Shown: piece after piece, positions 7,643 through 16,755 of the stretch | Position numbering within the stretch: position 1 is the stretch's first letter | Layout: every line of letters begins with the position of its first letter | The notes under the pieces: model-generated | Told to the model about the DNA's origin: nothing | What the model saw: the letters and a program-made list of their open reading frames with translations, nothing else | The model's database searches: none | Source of the DNA: Phascolarctobacterium sp. | GTDB taxonomy: Bacteria > Bacillota > Negativicutes > Acidaminococcales > Acidaminococcaceae | Length of the DNA stretch: 36,272 nucleotides | Assembly (NCBI GenBank): GCA_021201965.1 | Contig: JAJQDY010000034.1 | Coordinates: 1 to 36,272, forward strand | Direction of reading: 5' to 3' | Translations under genes and position numbers: made by a program

Positions 7643-8755
7643 TCAATCACTCTTTCCCATTAAAAAAGTCAATATATCCTGATAATTACTGATGTTTACC
7701 TTTTTATTACCGTTTAAATATCCGGCTGCAACCGGTCCTTTACCCCTGCAGTGCTTCCCACTGGCAGAGCTGGTAATATGATCTCCACATACCACTATTT
7801 TTAACGGCTTGCGGACTTTTTCAGAAATGTAACAGAGAAAATCCGTATCTATTTTTTGGATAAATGCTGCCTTACCAACAGCATCATATCTGTGTGCCGC
7901 TTCATCAGCGCCGTTAAAATGGGTAATCACAAAGTCGTTGCGTTCCAAAAGGTCTGCGGTAGCTACAGCTTTCTCTAAGACATTTGTATTAATATCTCCC
8001 GTGGCATGTTCCGGCACTATGAGCTTCATTCCCATTCCCTTTGCTATGCCTCTCATTATTTCAGCTTTACCTACTACTCCTCCTGTCAGATTATGCAACG
8101 TATAAAACCCTGGAAGCGTTTCCCTTCCAGCCGGCCCCCAGGGATATAATCTGTAGCGCATACCGTCACGGCCAAAACTTTTCAGACGCTGCTCTATTTC
8201 TTTAAGAAAATATTTTAACGACAGAGATTCTTTTGTTATTTCAGCAAGGAGCTCGTCTATGTTTTCGCCAAGACTTTCTTGGGAAGGAGCAATCCTGCAT
8301 TCTAAAATTTTCTTTTCTTTATTTAAGATAAGAAGATTACGATATTCAGACAAATGAATGAACTCGACATCCTTCAAAATTCCGTTGCAAATTTCTGCCA
8401 CCGAAGCCATGGCATTAGAAGATAGGTTTCCTCCATTAAAGCTTACAAGATGTCCCTCTCCGTCTATGGCTACCAGATTGCAGCGCAGTACCATCTCATA
8501 CTCTGATATATCTCTTCCATGTGCCAAAAGTTCCAGATAAGACCTGTTTTGCGGCATCTGTTCCCTGTTTACGCCAAGAAGGCGCAGGATACAGCTGCAG
8601 CTCTCGGGCACAATATCATTTTCACAGATACTAGCTGCATTTAAGCTGAGTTTATCCATATAAGGATGTCTTGCATAATCAAAAGGGGTTTTTCCATCCA
8701 ACATAGCTACAGGCTCATCGCCCAGACCATCAATAAGTACCAGTAAAGATTGCAT
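7643..8755 (-). CDS. ApgM-like alkaline-phosphatase-superfamily protein in the cobalamin operon
   Basis: The 370-residue protein belongs to the metal-dependent ApgM/iPGM branch of the alkaline phosphatase superfamily. The first metal site is in [10 protein letters not shown] (residues 6-15). A candidate nucleophile Ser lies in [13 protein letters not shown], aligned with the family's PGSDxAxLSLLG. Later motifs are [30 protein letters not shown] and VCGDHITS with a following histidine. All expected metal ligands appear present. It overlaps the 3' end of cobD by 26 bp and is followed directly by cbiP, so it is part of the operon. Glycolytic phosphoglycerate mutase activity is unlikely here. Some relatives are reported or proposed as homoserine kinases, so L-threonine kinase (feeding CobD) or alpha-ribazole phosphatase are the functions I would consider; neither is shown by the sequence. 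Confidence 0.75.
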   Translation of the reverse strand: MQSLLVLIDGLGDEPVAMLDGKTPFDYARHPYMDKLSLNAASICENDIVPESCSCILRLLGVNREQMPQNRSYLELLAHGRDISEYEMVLRCNLVAIDGEGHLVSFNGGNLSSNAMASVAEICNGILKDVEFIHLSEYRNLLILNKEKKILECRIAPSQESLGENIDELLAEITKESLSLKYFLKEIEQRLKSFGRDGMRYRLYPWGPAGRETLPGFYTLHNLTGGVVGKAEIMRGIAKGMGMKLIVPEHATGDINTNVLEKAVATADLLERNDFVITHFNGADEAAHRYDAVGKAAFIQKIDTDFLCYISEKVRKPLKIVVCGDHITSSASGKHCRGKGPVAAGYLNGNKKVNISNYQDILTFLMGKSD

Positions 8756-9818
8756 GTTTTCTTGCTTCCTTCATAGCTTTAATAAGACTGCGGTTCAGCA
8801 CTCTTGTCTTAACTGCGATACGATAAAAATCGTTCCCAAGATTACGATAGTTTGCACAGCTGCGGATGAGATAGCCTTGCTCCTGCAGCAGTTCAACAAG
8901 ATTTTTCGGATGTTCCAGTCTGAAAAAAATATAATTCGCTTTAGACCCATAAATTTCTGCTCCCAGCAACTCAAGCTGGGTTATAAGATACTTACGTTCT
9001 TCTTTAACCACGAAAGAAGATTCATGAAGATACACTGGTTCCTTTAAGGCAGCCTTACCAGCTTCCTGTGCCAAAACAGAAACACTCCAGTCCTGCCCGT
9101 TTTCGTACAATTCCCTCTGCAGATCATTGTCTGCGCAAAGACAATATCCCAGGCGCAATCCCGGCATAGCGAAAATTTTCGTAAAAGCTTTCAAAATGAT
9201 TAAGTTTGAATATTTCTCCAGTTCCCCGCACATAGTATATTCTTGATTTTTATCAACAAAATCCATAAAGCATTCGTCAATCAAAAGATATGCCTTCACG
9301 TTGGCACATTTTTCAATAATTGCTTCCAATATTTTTTTATCTGTAATCTGCCCGGTTGGATTATTGGGATTACAGATGACAACCATATCTGTTCTGGCAG
9401 TAATCTGCTTTAAAATATTTTTCTCTACTTTGAACCCGTTAGCTGCCGAAAGCTTATAATGGCCAATTTTACAGTCAACAGTATGCAGTGCCCTTTCATA
9501 GTCGGCAAAAGTAGGTGCTAAAAGCAGTGCCCTACGGGGCTTCAAAGTCAAAACCAGGCGGAAAAGGACGTCTGATGCACCATTGCCTAAAAAAAGATAT
9601 TCTTCCTCAACCTTTAGGAATTTTGCCAGGGCTTCTTTCAACTCCAGGCAAAAAGGATCGGGATAATTTATGCATTGCTTTATGGCTTTTTTTACGGCAT
9701 TCTTTACTCCCAACGGCAATCCCAAAGGGTTTATATTAGCAGAAAAATCAACAAATGCTTTACCGCCAGAAGTTAATTTATGGCTATAGACATCGCCGCC
9801 ATGGACGTATTTGTACAT
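8730..9818 (-). CDS. cobD: L-threonine-O-3-phosphate decarboxylase CobD
   Basis: This PLP enzyme of the class I aminotransferase fold (362 residues) makes (R)-1-amino-2-propanol phosphate, the linker of the nucleotide loop. It begins MYKYVHGGDVY, has DFSANINPLG near residue 25, the CNPNNPTG loop, LLIDECFMDF with the cofactor aspartate, and the Schiff-base lysine in LKAFTKIFAMPGLRLGY. This order is typical for CobD, and the HGGD N-terminus separates it from HisC. I use ATG 9816-9818, with GGAAGG about 10 nt upstream. Its substrate needs a threonine kinase (PduX type), which is not seen in the window. CbiB, which uses its product, is the gene before it. Confidence 0.9.
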   Translation of the reverse strand: MYKYVHGGDVYSHKLTSGGKAFVDFSANINPLGLPLGVKNAVKKAIKQCINYPDPFCLELKEALAKFLKVEEEYLFLGNGASDVLFRLVLTLKPRRALLLAPTFADYERALHTVDCKIGHYKLSAANGFKVEKNILKQITARTDMVVICNPNNPTGQITDKKILEAIIEKCANVKAYLLIDECFMDFVDKNQEYTMCGELEKYSNLIILKAFTKIFAMPGLRLGYCLCADNDLQRELYENGQDWSVSVLAQEAGKAALKEPVYLHESSFVVKEERKYLITQLELLGAEIYGSKANYIFFRLEHPKNLVELLQEQGYLIRSCANYRNLGNDFYRIAVKTRVLNRSLIKAMKEARKHAIFTGTY

Positions 9819-9845
9819 TTTTAACAACCTTCCAAATAAGAATTA

Positions 9846-10811
9846 TCATATGAATAATATTATAATCAGATAGATCAATGAGAACAGCAAAAGAGTAATT
9901 ACCGCCGTCATATAAAGCAAATTATCCGCCACAACAATGTCTTCTGCACGCACCGGACGAAGATTATCTCCAATAGTGTCTTTATGCACCCATTGGCCAA
10001 AATAATAATGTCCGCCGCCAAGCTGGATATTTAGCGCTCCTGCAGCCACCGATTCAGTCATTGCAGAATTTAGGCTTAAGTGGTTATAACGGTCACGGCA
10101 AAATGTTTTCCAAGCCCTGACTGCATCAAGATTCAGAAAATAGGCCGCTATAATCATGATACCAGCAGTAATTCTTGAAGGCAGCAAATTGGCAATATCA
10201 TCAAGCTTAGCTGCACAGCGGCCGAAATACAGATACTTTTCATTTCTATATCCTACCATGGAATCCATGGTATTAATACCCTTATATAAAAATGCAGGAG
10301 GTGCACCGCCAAAAAACATATAAAACATGGGGGCAATTATACCATCCGCAGTATTTTCCGCTACAGTTTCCACTGCGGCTTTGCCTATTTCTTCAGGTGT
10401 AAGATTTTCCGTATCGCGTCCAACAATCCAGGACAGCTTTTTCCTTGCATCTGATAAATCATCTTTTTTTAAAGCATAATATACTTTTAAACTTTCATCA
10501 CGCAATGATTTAGTAGCAAAAATCTGGTAACACATAAATGTTTCGAGAAAAAAAGCCAGGGCAGGACTTATACGTTGCGCTGCATGCAAAATACCATAAG
10601 GTAATAAAAATGACACTGTAACCACAATAATTACCATCAACAGCCCGCCAAAAAACAATCCATTATTACTGAAGCCGAAGACTTTCCTGAAACTTTTTTC
10701 CAGAAAACTTATGAAATTGCCAATAAGGCAAATAGGATGCGGCAACCACTTGGGATCCCCTAAAATCAGATCTAAAATAAAACCTGCCACAATAGCAGCT
10801 AAGGTCATCAT
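9846..10811 (-). CDS. cbiB: Adenosylcobinamide-phosphate synthase CbiB
   Basis: The 321-residue integral membrane protein joins adenosylcobyric acid to aminopropanol phosphate. Family signatures are the N-terminal LDLILGDPKWLPHPICLIG, the cytoplasmic stretch ARKKLSWIVGRDTENLT, and ETVAENTADGIIAPMFYMFF, followed by KGINTMDSMVGYRNEKY. About five hydrophobic segments are visible, including the C-terminal LLYMTAVITLLLFSLIYLII. Length fits CbiB (about 310-325). Two adjacent ATG codons are available at the start, behind GAGGAG. The gene sits between cbiA and cobD, so that the linker enzyme follows the enzyme that uses it. Confidence 0.94.
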   Translation of the reverse strand: MMTLAAIVAGFILDLILGDPKWLPHPICLIGNFISFLEKSFRKVFGFSNNGLFFGGLLMVIIVVTVSFLLPYGILHAAQRISPALAFFLETFMCYQIFATKSLRDESLKVYYALKKDDLSDARKKLSWIVGRDTENLTPEEIGKAAVETVAENTADGIIAPMFYMFFGGAPPAFLYKGINTMDSMVGYRNEKYLYFGRCAAKLDDIANLLPSRITAGIMIIAAYFLNLDAVRAWKTFCRDRYNHLSLNSAMTESVAAGALNIQLGGGHYYFGQWVHKDTIGDNLRPVRAEDIVVADNLLYMTAVITLLLFSLIYLIIILFI

Positions 10812-10822
10812 AAAATCTCCTC

Positions 10823-12193
10823 TTAATCTATGTGAGCATTTTTCTCATAGGAACAGCAGCTGGCAACGAAGTTTTTAGCAAACTCTGGATTTCCCCATAA
10901 ATGAATATGCGGATATCCTGCATAAAGCGTAGGGCTTATATTGATACAAGCCCATGATTTGCCTCCCGATTTCTTTCGGGCAATGAATCCGCTAGCGTTA
11001 GCAGTACTGTCAGAATAGTGGAATTCATGACCGTTTATCCCCTCTCCAGCACTGCACAATATGTTGTCCCTTTCAGCTTGCAAATATACATACCCGAAAT
11101 GCGTAAGACTTTTAGTCATAAATGATTCTCCCGCAATAGCGCCCACCCAATTGTATCTGTTAGCATTATCGACATGCTTTTCCAGCAGATACATAAATCC
11201 TCCGCATTCAGCAAAACAGGGCAGATTATTTTTAAGAGCGTCCCTGATGTCAGAAAGCATTGTCTTATTTTCGGACAGTTGTCTGGCATAAAGTTCCGGA
11301 TATCCGCCGCCCAAAATTATTCCGCTGCACTTCGGCAGATGCTTATCCTTTAACGGGCTGAAAGGCACAAGTTCTGCCCCAAGCTCCTTAAGCAGATCCA
11401 AAGCATCCTGATAGTAAAAGCAAAAAGCTTTATCCTGCGCTATAGCAATTTTTACATCCCCGAGTTTACGGACGGCCTGTGGACTATACCTCAACGGATT
11501 GGCCGACTTGCATATTTTAAGAAGAGCATCAAAATCAATTGACTGTTCTGCCTGCCGTGCAAGTCTGTCCACAATCTCCTGCAGATCTTTAATTTCCTCT
11601 GCAGTTACAAGACCAAGATGCCGGCTTTCAAAACTACAGTTGTTCATGACTGGAAAATATCCCAATACTTTTACTTTTATTTCCTTTTCAAGAACTTTTT
11701 TATAAAAAAGATATGTTAAAGGCTTGATATTATTTAAAATAACTCCTTCAATACGGCTGTCTGTTTTAAATTCCTTAAACCCCTTAATTAATGCGGCGAC
11801 AGAAAGAGCCACCCCCTTGCCATTCACGACCAAAATGACGGGAACATCACATGTCTTTGCCAAATCATAAGCGCTGCTTTCCACGCTAGCCCCTATTCCA
11901 TCATAGTACCCCATGGCTCCTTCAAAAACAGCTACGTCTGACCCGAAAGAATTTTTAGCAGCCAAATAGCGTACTGTTTTTCTGCCCAACATAAATATAT
12001 CAAGATTTCTGGATTTAGTGCCGATGACCCGGGAATGGAACATGGGATCAATATAGTCAGGGCCTGATTTAAAAGCAGAAATCTTAAATCCTCTGTCAAT
12101 TAGGGCCTTTAAAAGCGCACAAACAATAGTTGTTTTCCCGCTGCCGCTCTGAGGTGCGCTAATCATAAACCTTGGAATTTGCAAATTTGCCAT
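10823..12193 (-). CDS. cbiA: Cobyrinate a,c-diamide synthase CbiA
   Basis: CbiA (456 residues) amidates the a and c acetate side chains of cobyrinate using ATP and glutamine. The N-terminal domain has the P-loop ISAPQSGSGKTT (residues 12-23), FKSGPDYIDPMFH and FEGAMGYYDG, all strongly conserved. The C-terminal glutaminase domain has IILGGGYPELYA and the nucleophile cysteine in CFAECGGFMYL (about residue 330), with the histidine region GHEFHYSD. Length is normal. It starts with ATG 1 bp after the cbiET stop, behind GGAAG, and lies upstream of cbiB in the order of use. CbiP further downstream is its paralogue for the remaining side chains. Confidence 0.95.
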   Translation of the reverse strand: MANLQIPRFMISAPQSGSGKTTIVCALLKALIDRGFKISAFKSGPDYIDPMFHSRVIGTKSRNLDIFMLGRKTVRYLAAKNSFGSDVAVFEGAMGYYDGIGASVESSAYDLAKTCDVPVILVVNGKGVALSVAALIKGFKEFKTDSRIEGVILNNIKPLTYLFYKKVLEKEIKVKVLGYFPVMNNCSFESRHLGLVTAEEIKDLQEIVDRLARQAEQSIDFDALLKICKSANPLRYSPQAVRKLGDVKIAIAQDKAFCFYYQDALDLLKELGAELVPFSPLKDKHLPKCSGIILGGGYPELYARQLSENKTMLSDIRDALKNNLPCFAECGGFMYLLEKHVDNANRYNWVGAIAGESFMTKSLTHFGYVYLQAERDNILCSAGEGINGHEFHYSDSTANASGFIARKKSGGKSWACINISPTLYAGYPHIHLWGNPEFAKNFVASCCSYEKNAHID

Positions 12194-12194
12194 T

Positions 12195-13409
12195 CTAATC
12201 TTCCTTTTTTACCGCTGTCATTATATATACAGGATTTTGCGCCATCATTAAATTATATCTGCCATGTTTTCTGCTGCGGGCAGCAGAAATATTTACGATT
12301 TCAAGATTATACGAACTATTGTCTTTATAGTACGCAGTTACCTCTGCAAGCGTTTCCAACGTAATTGCAGTAATTACTATGCGGCAAGCTAGATTTTTAG
12401 CATAAATAATGTCAAGCATTTTGCAGATAGTACCGCCGCTCCCGCCGATAAAAACACAGTCAGGCGCTGACTTGTCCCTGATATTTTCCATTGCATCGCC
12501 TGCAACTATCTCAATATTGTCTAATCCGAAGCGTTCCTTATTTTCTTTTAAAAGCTGCAGGGCCTCGGCATTCTTTTCAAATGCCAGAACATTTCCTTGC
12601 TTTGCGATAAGTGCAAGTTCCACAGAACATGATCCTGTACCGGCCCCAATATCAAAAATACAATCGGCCACTTTGGGTCTAAGCTTTGAAATGGCCACAC
12701 TACGAACTTCCTGTTTTGTCATGGGAGCTTTTCCCCGTACGAACATTTCGTCATCAAGTCCATGTACAGACTGCTCAAAATTATTAGCGGCTTCATTTAA
12801 AATCATCATTACGGAAAGTGACGAATAATTCCCTTTACTTATTTCAGCAGCAGTACCAACGGTTATTTTTTCCTCCGGGTAGGAAAGATTTTCACCTACA
12901 TAAACCTTAACATGCCCCATATCATAACTGCATAATTTAGCACACAATGCCTGTGGAGAATTGTCTCCACCAGTAAGGCAAAAAACTTTTCTGTTCTGTG
13001 CTACAGCAGAAACAAGGTTCTGGTTTCTTCCATGCATACTCACAAGCTTCACATCATCCCATGGCATCTTTAGCTTGGCGGCAAAATACACAAGACTGCT
13101 TATACCGCAATAATGCATACATTCACAGTCAGTCAGCTTATTAGTCAGAATTTTGGCCAAACTGAAAAAGCCAATATCGCCTGAGACCAGTACTGCCAGC
13201 TCATCTTTTTCCGGATTTGCGGCAGTAATAATATCCATAATATCGGCAAATTTAATGGTGTAGTGAATACTTTTACCTTCTGCCACAAAGAGTTTCAACA
13301 TTCTTTTATCGCCAATCAAAATATTACTTTCCTCTATAGCTTGGTGCGCAGACTCTGTCAGAAGTTCTGGATTCCCAGGACCGATACCCACAATATTAAC
13401 TCGCAGCAT
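12195..13409 (-). CDS. cbiET: CbiE-CbiT fusion: cobalt-precorrin-7 C5-methyltransferase and cobalt-precorrin-6B C15-methyltransferase (decarboxylating)
   Basis: The 404-residue protein joins two enzymes. Residues 1-200 are CbiE, a tetrapyrrole methylase with MLRVNIVGIGPGNPELLT and VLVSGDIGFFSLA. Residues from about 210 are CbiT, a Rossmann methyltransferase with GKAPMTKQEVRSVAISKL and the SAM motif DIGAGTGSCSVELA, then AVFIGGSGG-like CVFIGGSGG. The fused form corresponds to CobL, although the rest of the pathway here is the anaerobic type. I place the start at ATG 13407-13409 with a purine-rich site upstream, 4 bp after cbiJ; a longer reading from 13523 would overlap cbiJ by over 100 bp and adds no conserved sequence. 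Confidence 0.93.
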   Translation of the reverse strand: MLRVNIVGIGPGNPELLTESAHQAIEESNILIGDKRMLKLFVAEGKSIHYTIKFADIMDIITAANPEKDELAVLVSGDIGFFSLAKILTNKLTDCECMHYCGISSLVYFAAKLKMPWDDVKLVSMHGRNQNLVSAVAQNRKVFCLTGGDNSPQALCAKLCSYDMGHVKVYVGENLSYPEEKITVGTAAEISKGNYSSLSVMMILNEAANNFEQSVHGLDDEMFVRGKAPMTKQEVRSVAISKLRPKVADCIFDIGAGTGSCSVELALIAKQGNVLAFEKNAEALQLLKENKERFGLDNIEIVAGDAMENIRDKSAPDCVFIGGSGGTICKMLDIIYAKNLACRIVITAITLETLAEVTAYYKDNSSYNLEIVNISAARSRKHGRYNLMMAQNPVYIMTAVKKED

Positions 13410-13413
13410 TTTC

Positions 13414-14181
13414 CTATCTCCCATAAAATTTATATTTTTGCAGCAGATACTGTAAGACTTCGGAATATCCGCTCCCCTGTTCCTCGTTACTTCGCCCAAT
13501 AACAATAAGCTTTGCGCCCACACTTAAAGCTGCATCAACTTTCTCTTTAAATCCGCCGGTCGTTCCGGAATTTTTCGTTACTATAAATTGACTCCCATAT
13601 TTCTTAAACATGGCTATGTTGAAATCTTTAGAAAAAGGCCCCTGCATGCACACAATATTTGATGGATTATAGCCAAGATGCAGCGCAAGACGCAGCGAAC
13701 CCTCCATGGGCAGAATTCTCAGTGCTATGCGTTCATCATATCTATTTATGCTGGTAAAGTCTGATAAGTTCTTACTACCGGTCGTTAAAAAGATATTTCC
13801 GTCAACATTATTTAAAAGTTCCACCGCCTCGGCAAAATCGTTTACATCGGTGTAATCTCCCGCATCTTCTGTAGGACGCAACAGGCGTATGTACTGGCAA
13901 TTTTCTTTTTTACATGCATTCTTTACCGTTTCCGTGACCAATGCTGCATAAGGATGTGTGGCATCAATAACACATTCAGGGCAATGCTTTTTAATAAAGT
14001 CACGCATTTCATCAAGACCCATTCTTGACACTTTGACATATACGTTGTCATGTGGAACAATCAGTCCTGCACCGTATTCTGTAGCGACAGAAACGAAAAT
14101 TTTTATATCAAGTCCAGCTAAATCCTTAATTAGACTGCGCCCCTCGCTGGTCCCGCCTATTATCCAAATTACCCGTTTCAT
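13414..14181 (-). CDS. cbiJ: Cobalt-precorrin-6A reductase CbiJ
   Basis: CbiJ (255 residues) reduces a ring double bond of cobalt-precorrin-6A with NAD(P)H. The N-terminus WIIGGTSEGRSLIKDL is the family's nucleotide-binding start, followed by VIDATHPYAALVT and CQYIRLLRPTED. Near the C-terminus FIVTKNSGTTGGFKEKVDAA is the other conserved block. Length fits CbiJ/CobK (about 250). Its ATG overlaps the stop of the upstream cbiH as ATGA, so translation is probably coupled. No missing motifs were seen. Confidence 0.92.
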   Translation of the reverse strand: MKRVIWIIGGTSEGRSLIKDLAGLDIKIFVSVATEYGAGLIVPHDNVYVKVSRMGLDEMRDFIKKHCPECVIDATHPYAALVTETVKNACKKENCQYIRLLRPTEDAGDYTDVNDFAEAVELLNNVDGNIFLTTGSKNLSDFTSINRYDERIALRILPMEGSLRLALHLGYNPSNIVCMQGPFSKDFNIAMFKKYGSQFIVTKNSGTTGGFKEKVDAALSVGAKLIVIGRSNEEQGSGYSEVLQYLLQKYKFYGR

Positions 14182-14909
14182 CTCAACCGGTAACCTCTGG
14201 GAGTTACAATACGGCCATTAATGACTTCAGTCTGGGTGTTGCCAATGATAACTGTAGAAAACATATCTACCTGCTTATCGCACAATTCCTGAAGTGTGGT
14301 TATTTCAAATGTCTCACCCTCACGCCCGATGTTACGCACAATACCTGCAGGAATATTGCCATTTTGGTTTTTCAGCATGATATCACAGGCCTTTTGCAGA
14401 TAGTCGCGCCGTTTTACGCTTGAAGGATTGTATATGCATATACAGAAATCAGCCTTAGATGCGTAATCAAGCCTTTTTTCGATTTTTTCCCAAGGAGTCA
14501 AAAGATCACTTAGGGAAATGAGGCAGAAATCACTGATAATCGGAGCCCCAAGAACAGCAGCTCCTGAACAGGCAGCCGTAATTCCCGGAATAACATCAAT
14601 ATCAATATCAGAATGGTCTGCAGCCACCTGGCACATAACCCCCGCCATTCCGTACACTCCTGCATCTCCACTGGAAATTACGGCTACCGTTTTCCCGCTT
14701 ACTGCTGCATCAAGAGCCATTTTACAACGATCAACTTCCTTGCGCATTCCCGTGGAAAGAAATTCTTTCCCTGGGAAATCATCCATTATTAAATTTACGT
14801 AAACCTGATAACCAGCAATGACATCACATTTATTTAAAATGTCATATGCTTTTTTCGTCATCTGATCTACTCCTCCAGGACCAAGACCAACAACATAAAT
14901 TTTTGCCAT
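14178..14909 (-). CDS. cbiH: Cobalt-precorrin-3 (precorrin-3B) C17-methyltransferase CbiH/CobJ
   Basis: The 243-residue tetrapyrrole methylase adds the C17 methyl group and catalyses ring contraction. It begins MAKIYVVGLGPGGVDQMT, the family's SAM-site start, with AVISSGDAGVYGMAG in the second conserved block and DIDVIPGITAACSGAAVLG after it. FCICIYNPSSVKRRDYL is specific for the CobJ/CbiH branch. Length is normal. It lies 14 bp after cbiG, its pathway neighbour, and overlaps cbiJ by four bases. In the anaerobic route the ring is contracted with cobalt already inserted; the presence of CbiG and CbiD supports that variant. Confidence 0.93.
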   Translation of the reverse strand: MAKIYVVGLGPGGVDQMTKKAYDILNKCDVIAGYQVYVNLIMDDFPGKEFLSTGMRKEVDRCKMALDAAVSGKTVAVISSGDAGVYGMAGVMCQVAADHSDIDIDVIPGITAACSGAAVLGAPIISDFCLISLSDLLTPWEKIEKRLDYASKADFCICIYNPSSVKRRDYLQKACDIMLKNQNGNIPAGIVRNIGREGETFEITTLQELCDKQVDMFSTVIIGNTQTEVINGRIVTPRGYRLR

Positions 14910-14923
14910 ACGTAATCATCCTT

Positions 14924-15970
14924 TTAATCAGATTTTGCAAAACAAAGCGTTATATTTTCAACAGCTACAGCTAATGTTGCTCCGATAAGAGTAGTTTTCG
15001 GCAGGATAAGCCTTCCCCCTCTGCTGGAAAGAACGGCACTGCGTTCGCAGACATTACCAACGCAAGTTACACTCTCCACAAAAGCGGAAGCACTGAAATC
15101 TCCCTCCAGACTGTTGAGTTCATCAGCACTGTAAAAAGTAACCGGCAGATTATATTTTTTTGCAAAAGACAGCAGTCCCTGCTCGTCTTTTTTTATAGCT
15201 ATTGAAGATATGCCGGCAACAGATCTCATATCTATCTTAAGCTTTTCAAGCTCTGGTAAAACCAGATCCTCAAGTGCACTTAAAGACACGTCCCTGCGAC
15301 AGCCGATGCCTAAATGTACTATTTTCGGGAGCAAAAGCAGCGTGTCAGGAAAAGGCCTGCCAATCTTGTCAATTGTTACTGCCATCCCCTCTTTGAAATC
15401 CATATCTTCAATTATATGATTCGGCAGAGATCCAATAACGGGAAATTCACTGAAAAATCCAACCGTATGCCCATCTATCAGTGCCGCAGCAAAATCTTTA
15501 GCGGCTTTTAATGATGTAATAACCATATTGTTACGTGCCGCCCATTCATCAACGGAAAAAAGACCGTTAACATCCGTGGCTGTAGTCATACAGGCTTGTC
15601 CTCCAACGGCTTCTGCCAGACGGCGTGCAAGGTCATTTGCTCCGCCGATATGTCCAGAAAGAATGGGAATAATAAATGTACCGCACTCATCCATCGAAAT
15701 AATAGCAGGATCCGTAAGCTTGCTCTTAATAAACGGGGCTATGGTGCGCACAGCAATGCCAACTGATCCCACAAAAACAATGGCATCACAATTCACAAAA
15801 TCTTCCGCACAGGACGCATTATGATCAGACATTGCAGGTATTCCTGCTTCTGCCGCATATTTTGGCATGGTACCTATTCGTACCTCATAACCTATGCTGC
15901 TTAAAAAGTCACGTATTTTTTTGCTCAGGAATGCTCCCCTACGGGAAAAGGAATATACTGCTGCTTTCAT
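14924..15970 (-). CDS. cbiG: Cobalt-precorrin-5A hydrolase CbiG
   Basis: CbiG (348 residues) opens the delta-lactone of cobalt-precorrin-5A and releases the C20 fragment as acetaldehyde; it occurs only in the anaerobic route. The N-terminal domain has AIVFVGSVGIAVRTIAPF and the block FIIPILSGHIGGANDLARRL. The C-terminal domain shows HLGIGCRRDVS and later VAGISSIAIKKDE. Length is typical of the single, unfused protein. The ATG shares one base with the stop of cbiF (TAATG), so the two are translationally coupled. Nothing unusual was seen. Confidence 0.94.
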   Translation of the reverse strand: MKAAVYSFSRRGAFLSKKIRDFLSSIGYEVRIGTMPKYAAEAGIPAMSDHNASCAEDFVNCDAIVFVGSVGIAVRTIAPFIKSKLTDPAIISMDECGTFIIPILSGHIGGANDLARRLAEAVGGQACMTTATDVNGLFSVDEWAARNNMVITSLKAAKDFAAALIDGHTVGFFSEFPVIGSLPNHIIEDMDFKEGMAVTIDKIGRPFPDTLLLLPKIVHLGIGCRRDVSLSALEDLVLPELEKLKIDMRSVAGISSIAIKKDEQGLLSFAKKYNLPVTFYSADELNSLEGDFSASAFVESVTCVGNVCERSAVLSSRGGRLILPKTTLIGATLAVAVENITLCFAKSD

Positions 15971-16755
15971 TATTTTACCTCAGGTCTGATGTTGAATTTA
16001 CTGTGATCTGCTTCACGGTATCCATGAGTAAAAGCAGGATTATAGAGCTCACTCCTGTCATATTCATTACCCAGGAAATTGCCAACGACTATAAGAGCTG
16101 TTTTTGTTATTTTATGCTTGGCTGAACTATCAGCAAGTGTATCCACAGTACAGCGAATGACTTTTTCGTCAGGCCAGGTGGCCTTATAGACAATTGCCGC
16201 TGGCGTTTTAGGATCGTATCCGCCTTTAATAAGCTCCTTTTGCAGCTTATCAAGCATCCCTGAACTGAGGAAAATTACCATTGTCGCATTATGAGCAGCG
16301 TAATCTGAAATTTTCTGCTTTGAAGGTACGGGAGTTCTGCCTTCCATACGGGTAATGATGACTGACTGACTTATATTTGGCAGTGTGTATTCTGTATTAA
16401 GGCAGGCTGCTGCTGCGCAGAAAGAACTTACACCAGGTATTACATCAAATTCAAGATCATAACTGCGCAAAAGATCCATCTGTTCACGATACGCACCATA
16501 AAGACTGGGGTCACCAGTGTGCAGGCGTACAACTATTTTCCCCTGCTGGGCTGCCGGAACCATAGCGGCAATTACTTCCTCCAGTGTCATTTTTGCGCTG
16601 TCCATTATAACACAGCCTGTTTTTGCATATTTCAAAAGTTTAGGATTAACGAGAGATCCTGCATAAATAATGATATCCGCCGTTTCCAAAAGCTCTTTTC
16701 CTTTTACAGTAATGAGATTAACTGCTCCGGGACCTGCTCCAATAAAATAAATCAT
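15970..16755 (-). CDS. cbiF: Cobalt-precorrin-4 C11-methyltransferase CbiF/CobM
   Basis: This 261-residue member of the tetrapyrrole methylase family adds the methyl at C11. It starts MIYFIGAGPGAVNLITVKG, has DIIIYAGSLVNPKLL, the block VVRLHTGDPSLYGAYREQ and FDVIPGVSSFCAAAACLN, which is the pattern of CobM/CbiF. The C-terminal part holds RMEGRTPVPSKQKI and AIVYKATWPDEKVIR, also specific for this branch. Length is normal. It overlaps the upstream cbiL stop by one base (TAATG) and the downstream cbiG start in the same way. Confidence 0.94.
   Translation of the reverse strand: MIYFIGAGPGAVNLITVKGKELLETADIIIYAGSLVNPKLLKYAKTGCVIMDSAKMTLEEVIAAMVPAAQQGKIVVRLHTGDPSLYGAYREQMDLLRSYDLEFDVIPGVSSFCAAAACLNTEYTLPNISQSVIITRMEGRTPVPSKQKISDYAAHNATMVIFLSSGMLDKLQKELIKGGYDPKTPAAIVYKATWPDEKVIRCTVDTLADSSAKHKITKTALIVVGNFLGNEYDRSELYNPAFTHGYREADHSKFNIRPEVK

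Noticed and set aside
7643-8755. Calling the ApgM-like gene a glycolytic phosphoglycerate mutase
   Set aside because: Its overlap with cobD and its junction with cbiP place it in cobalamin synthesis; the sequence is divergent from glycolytic members.
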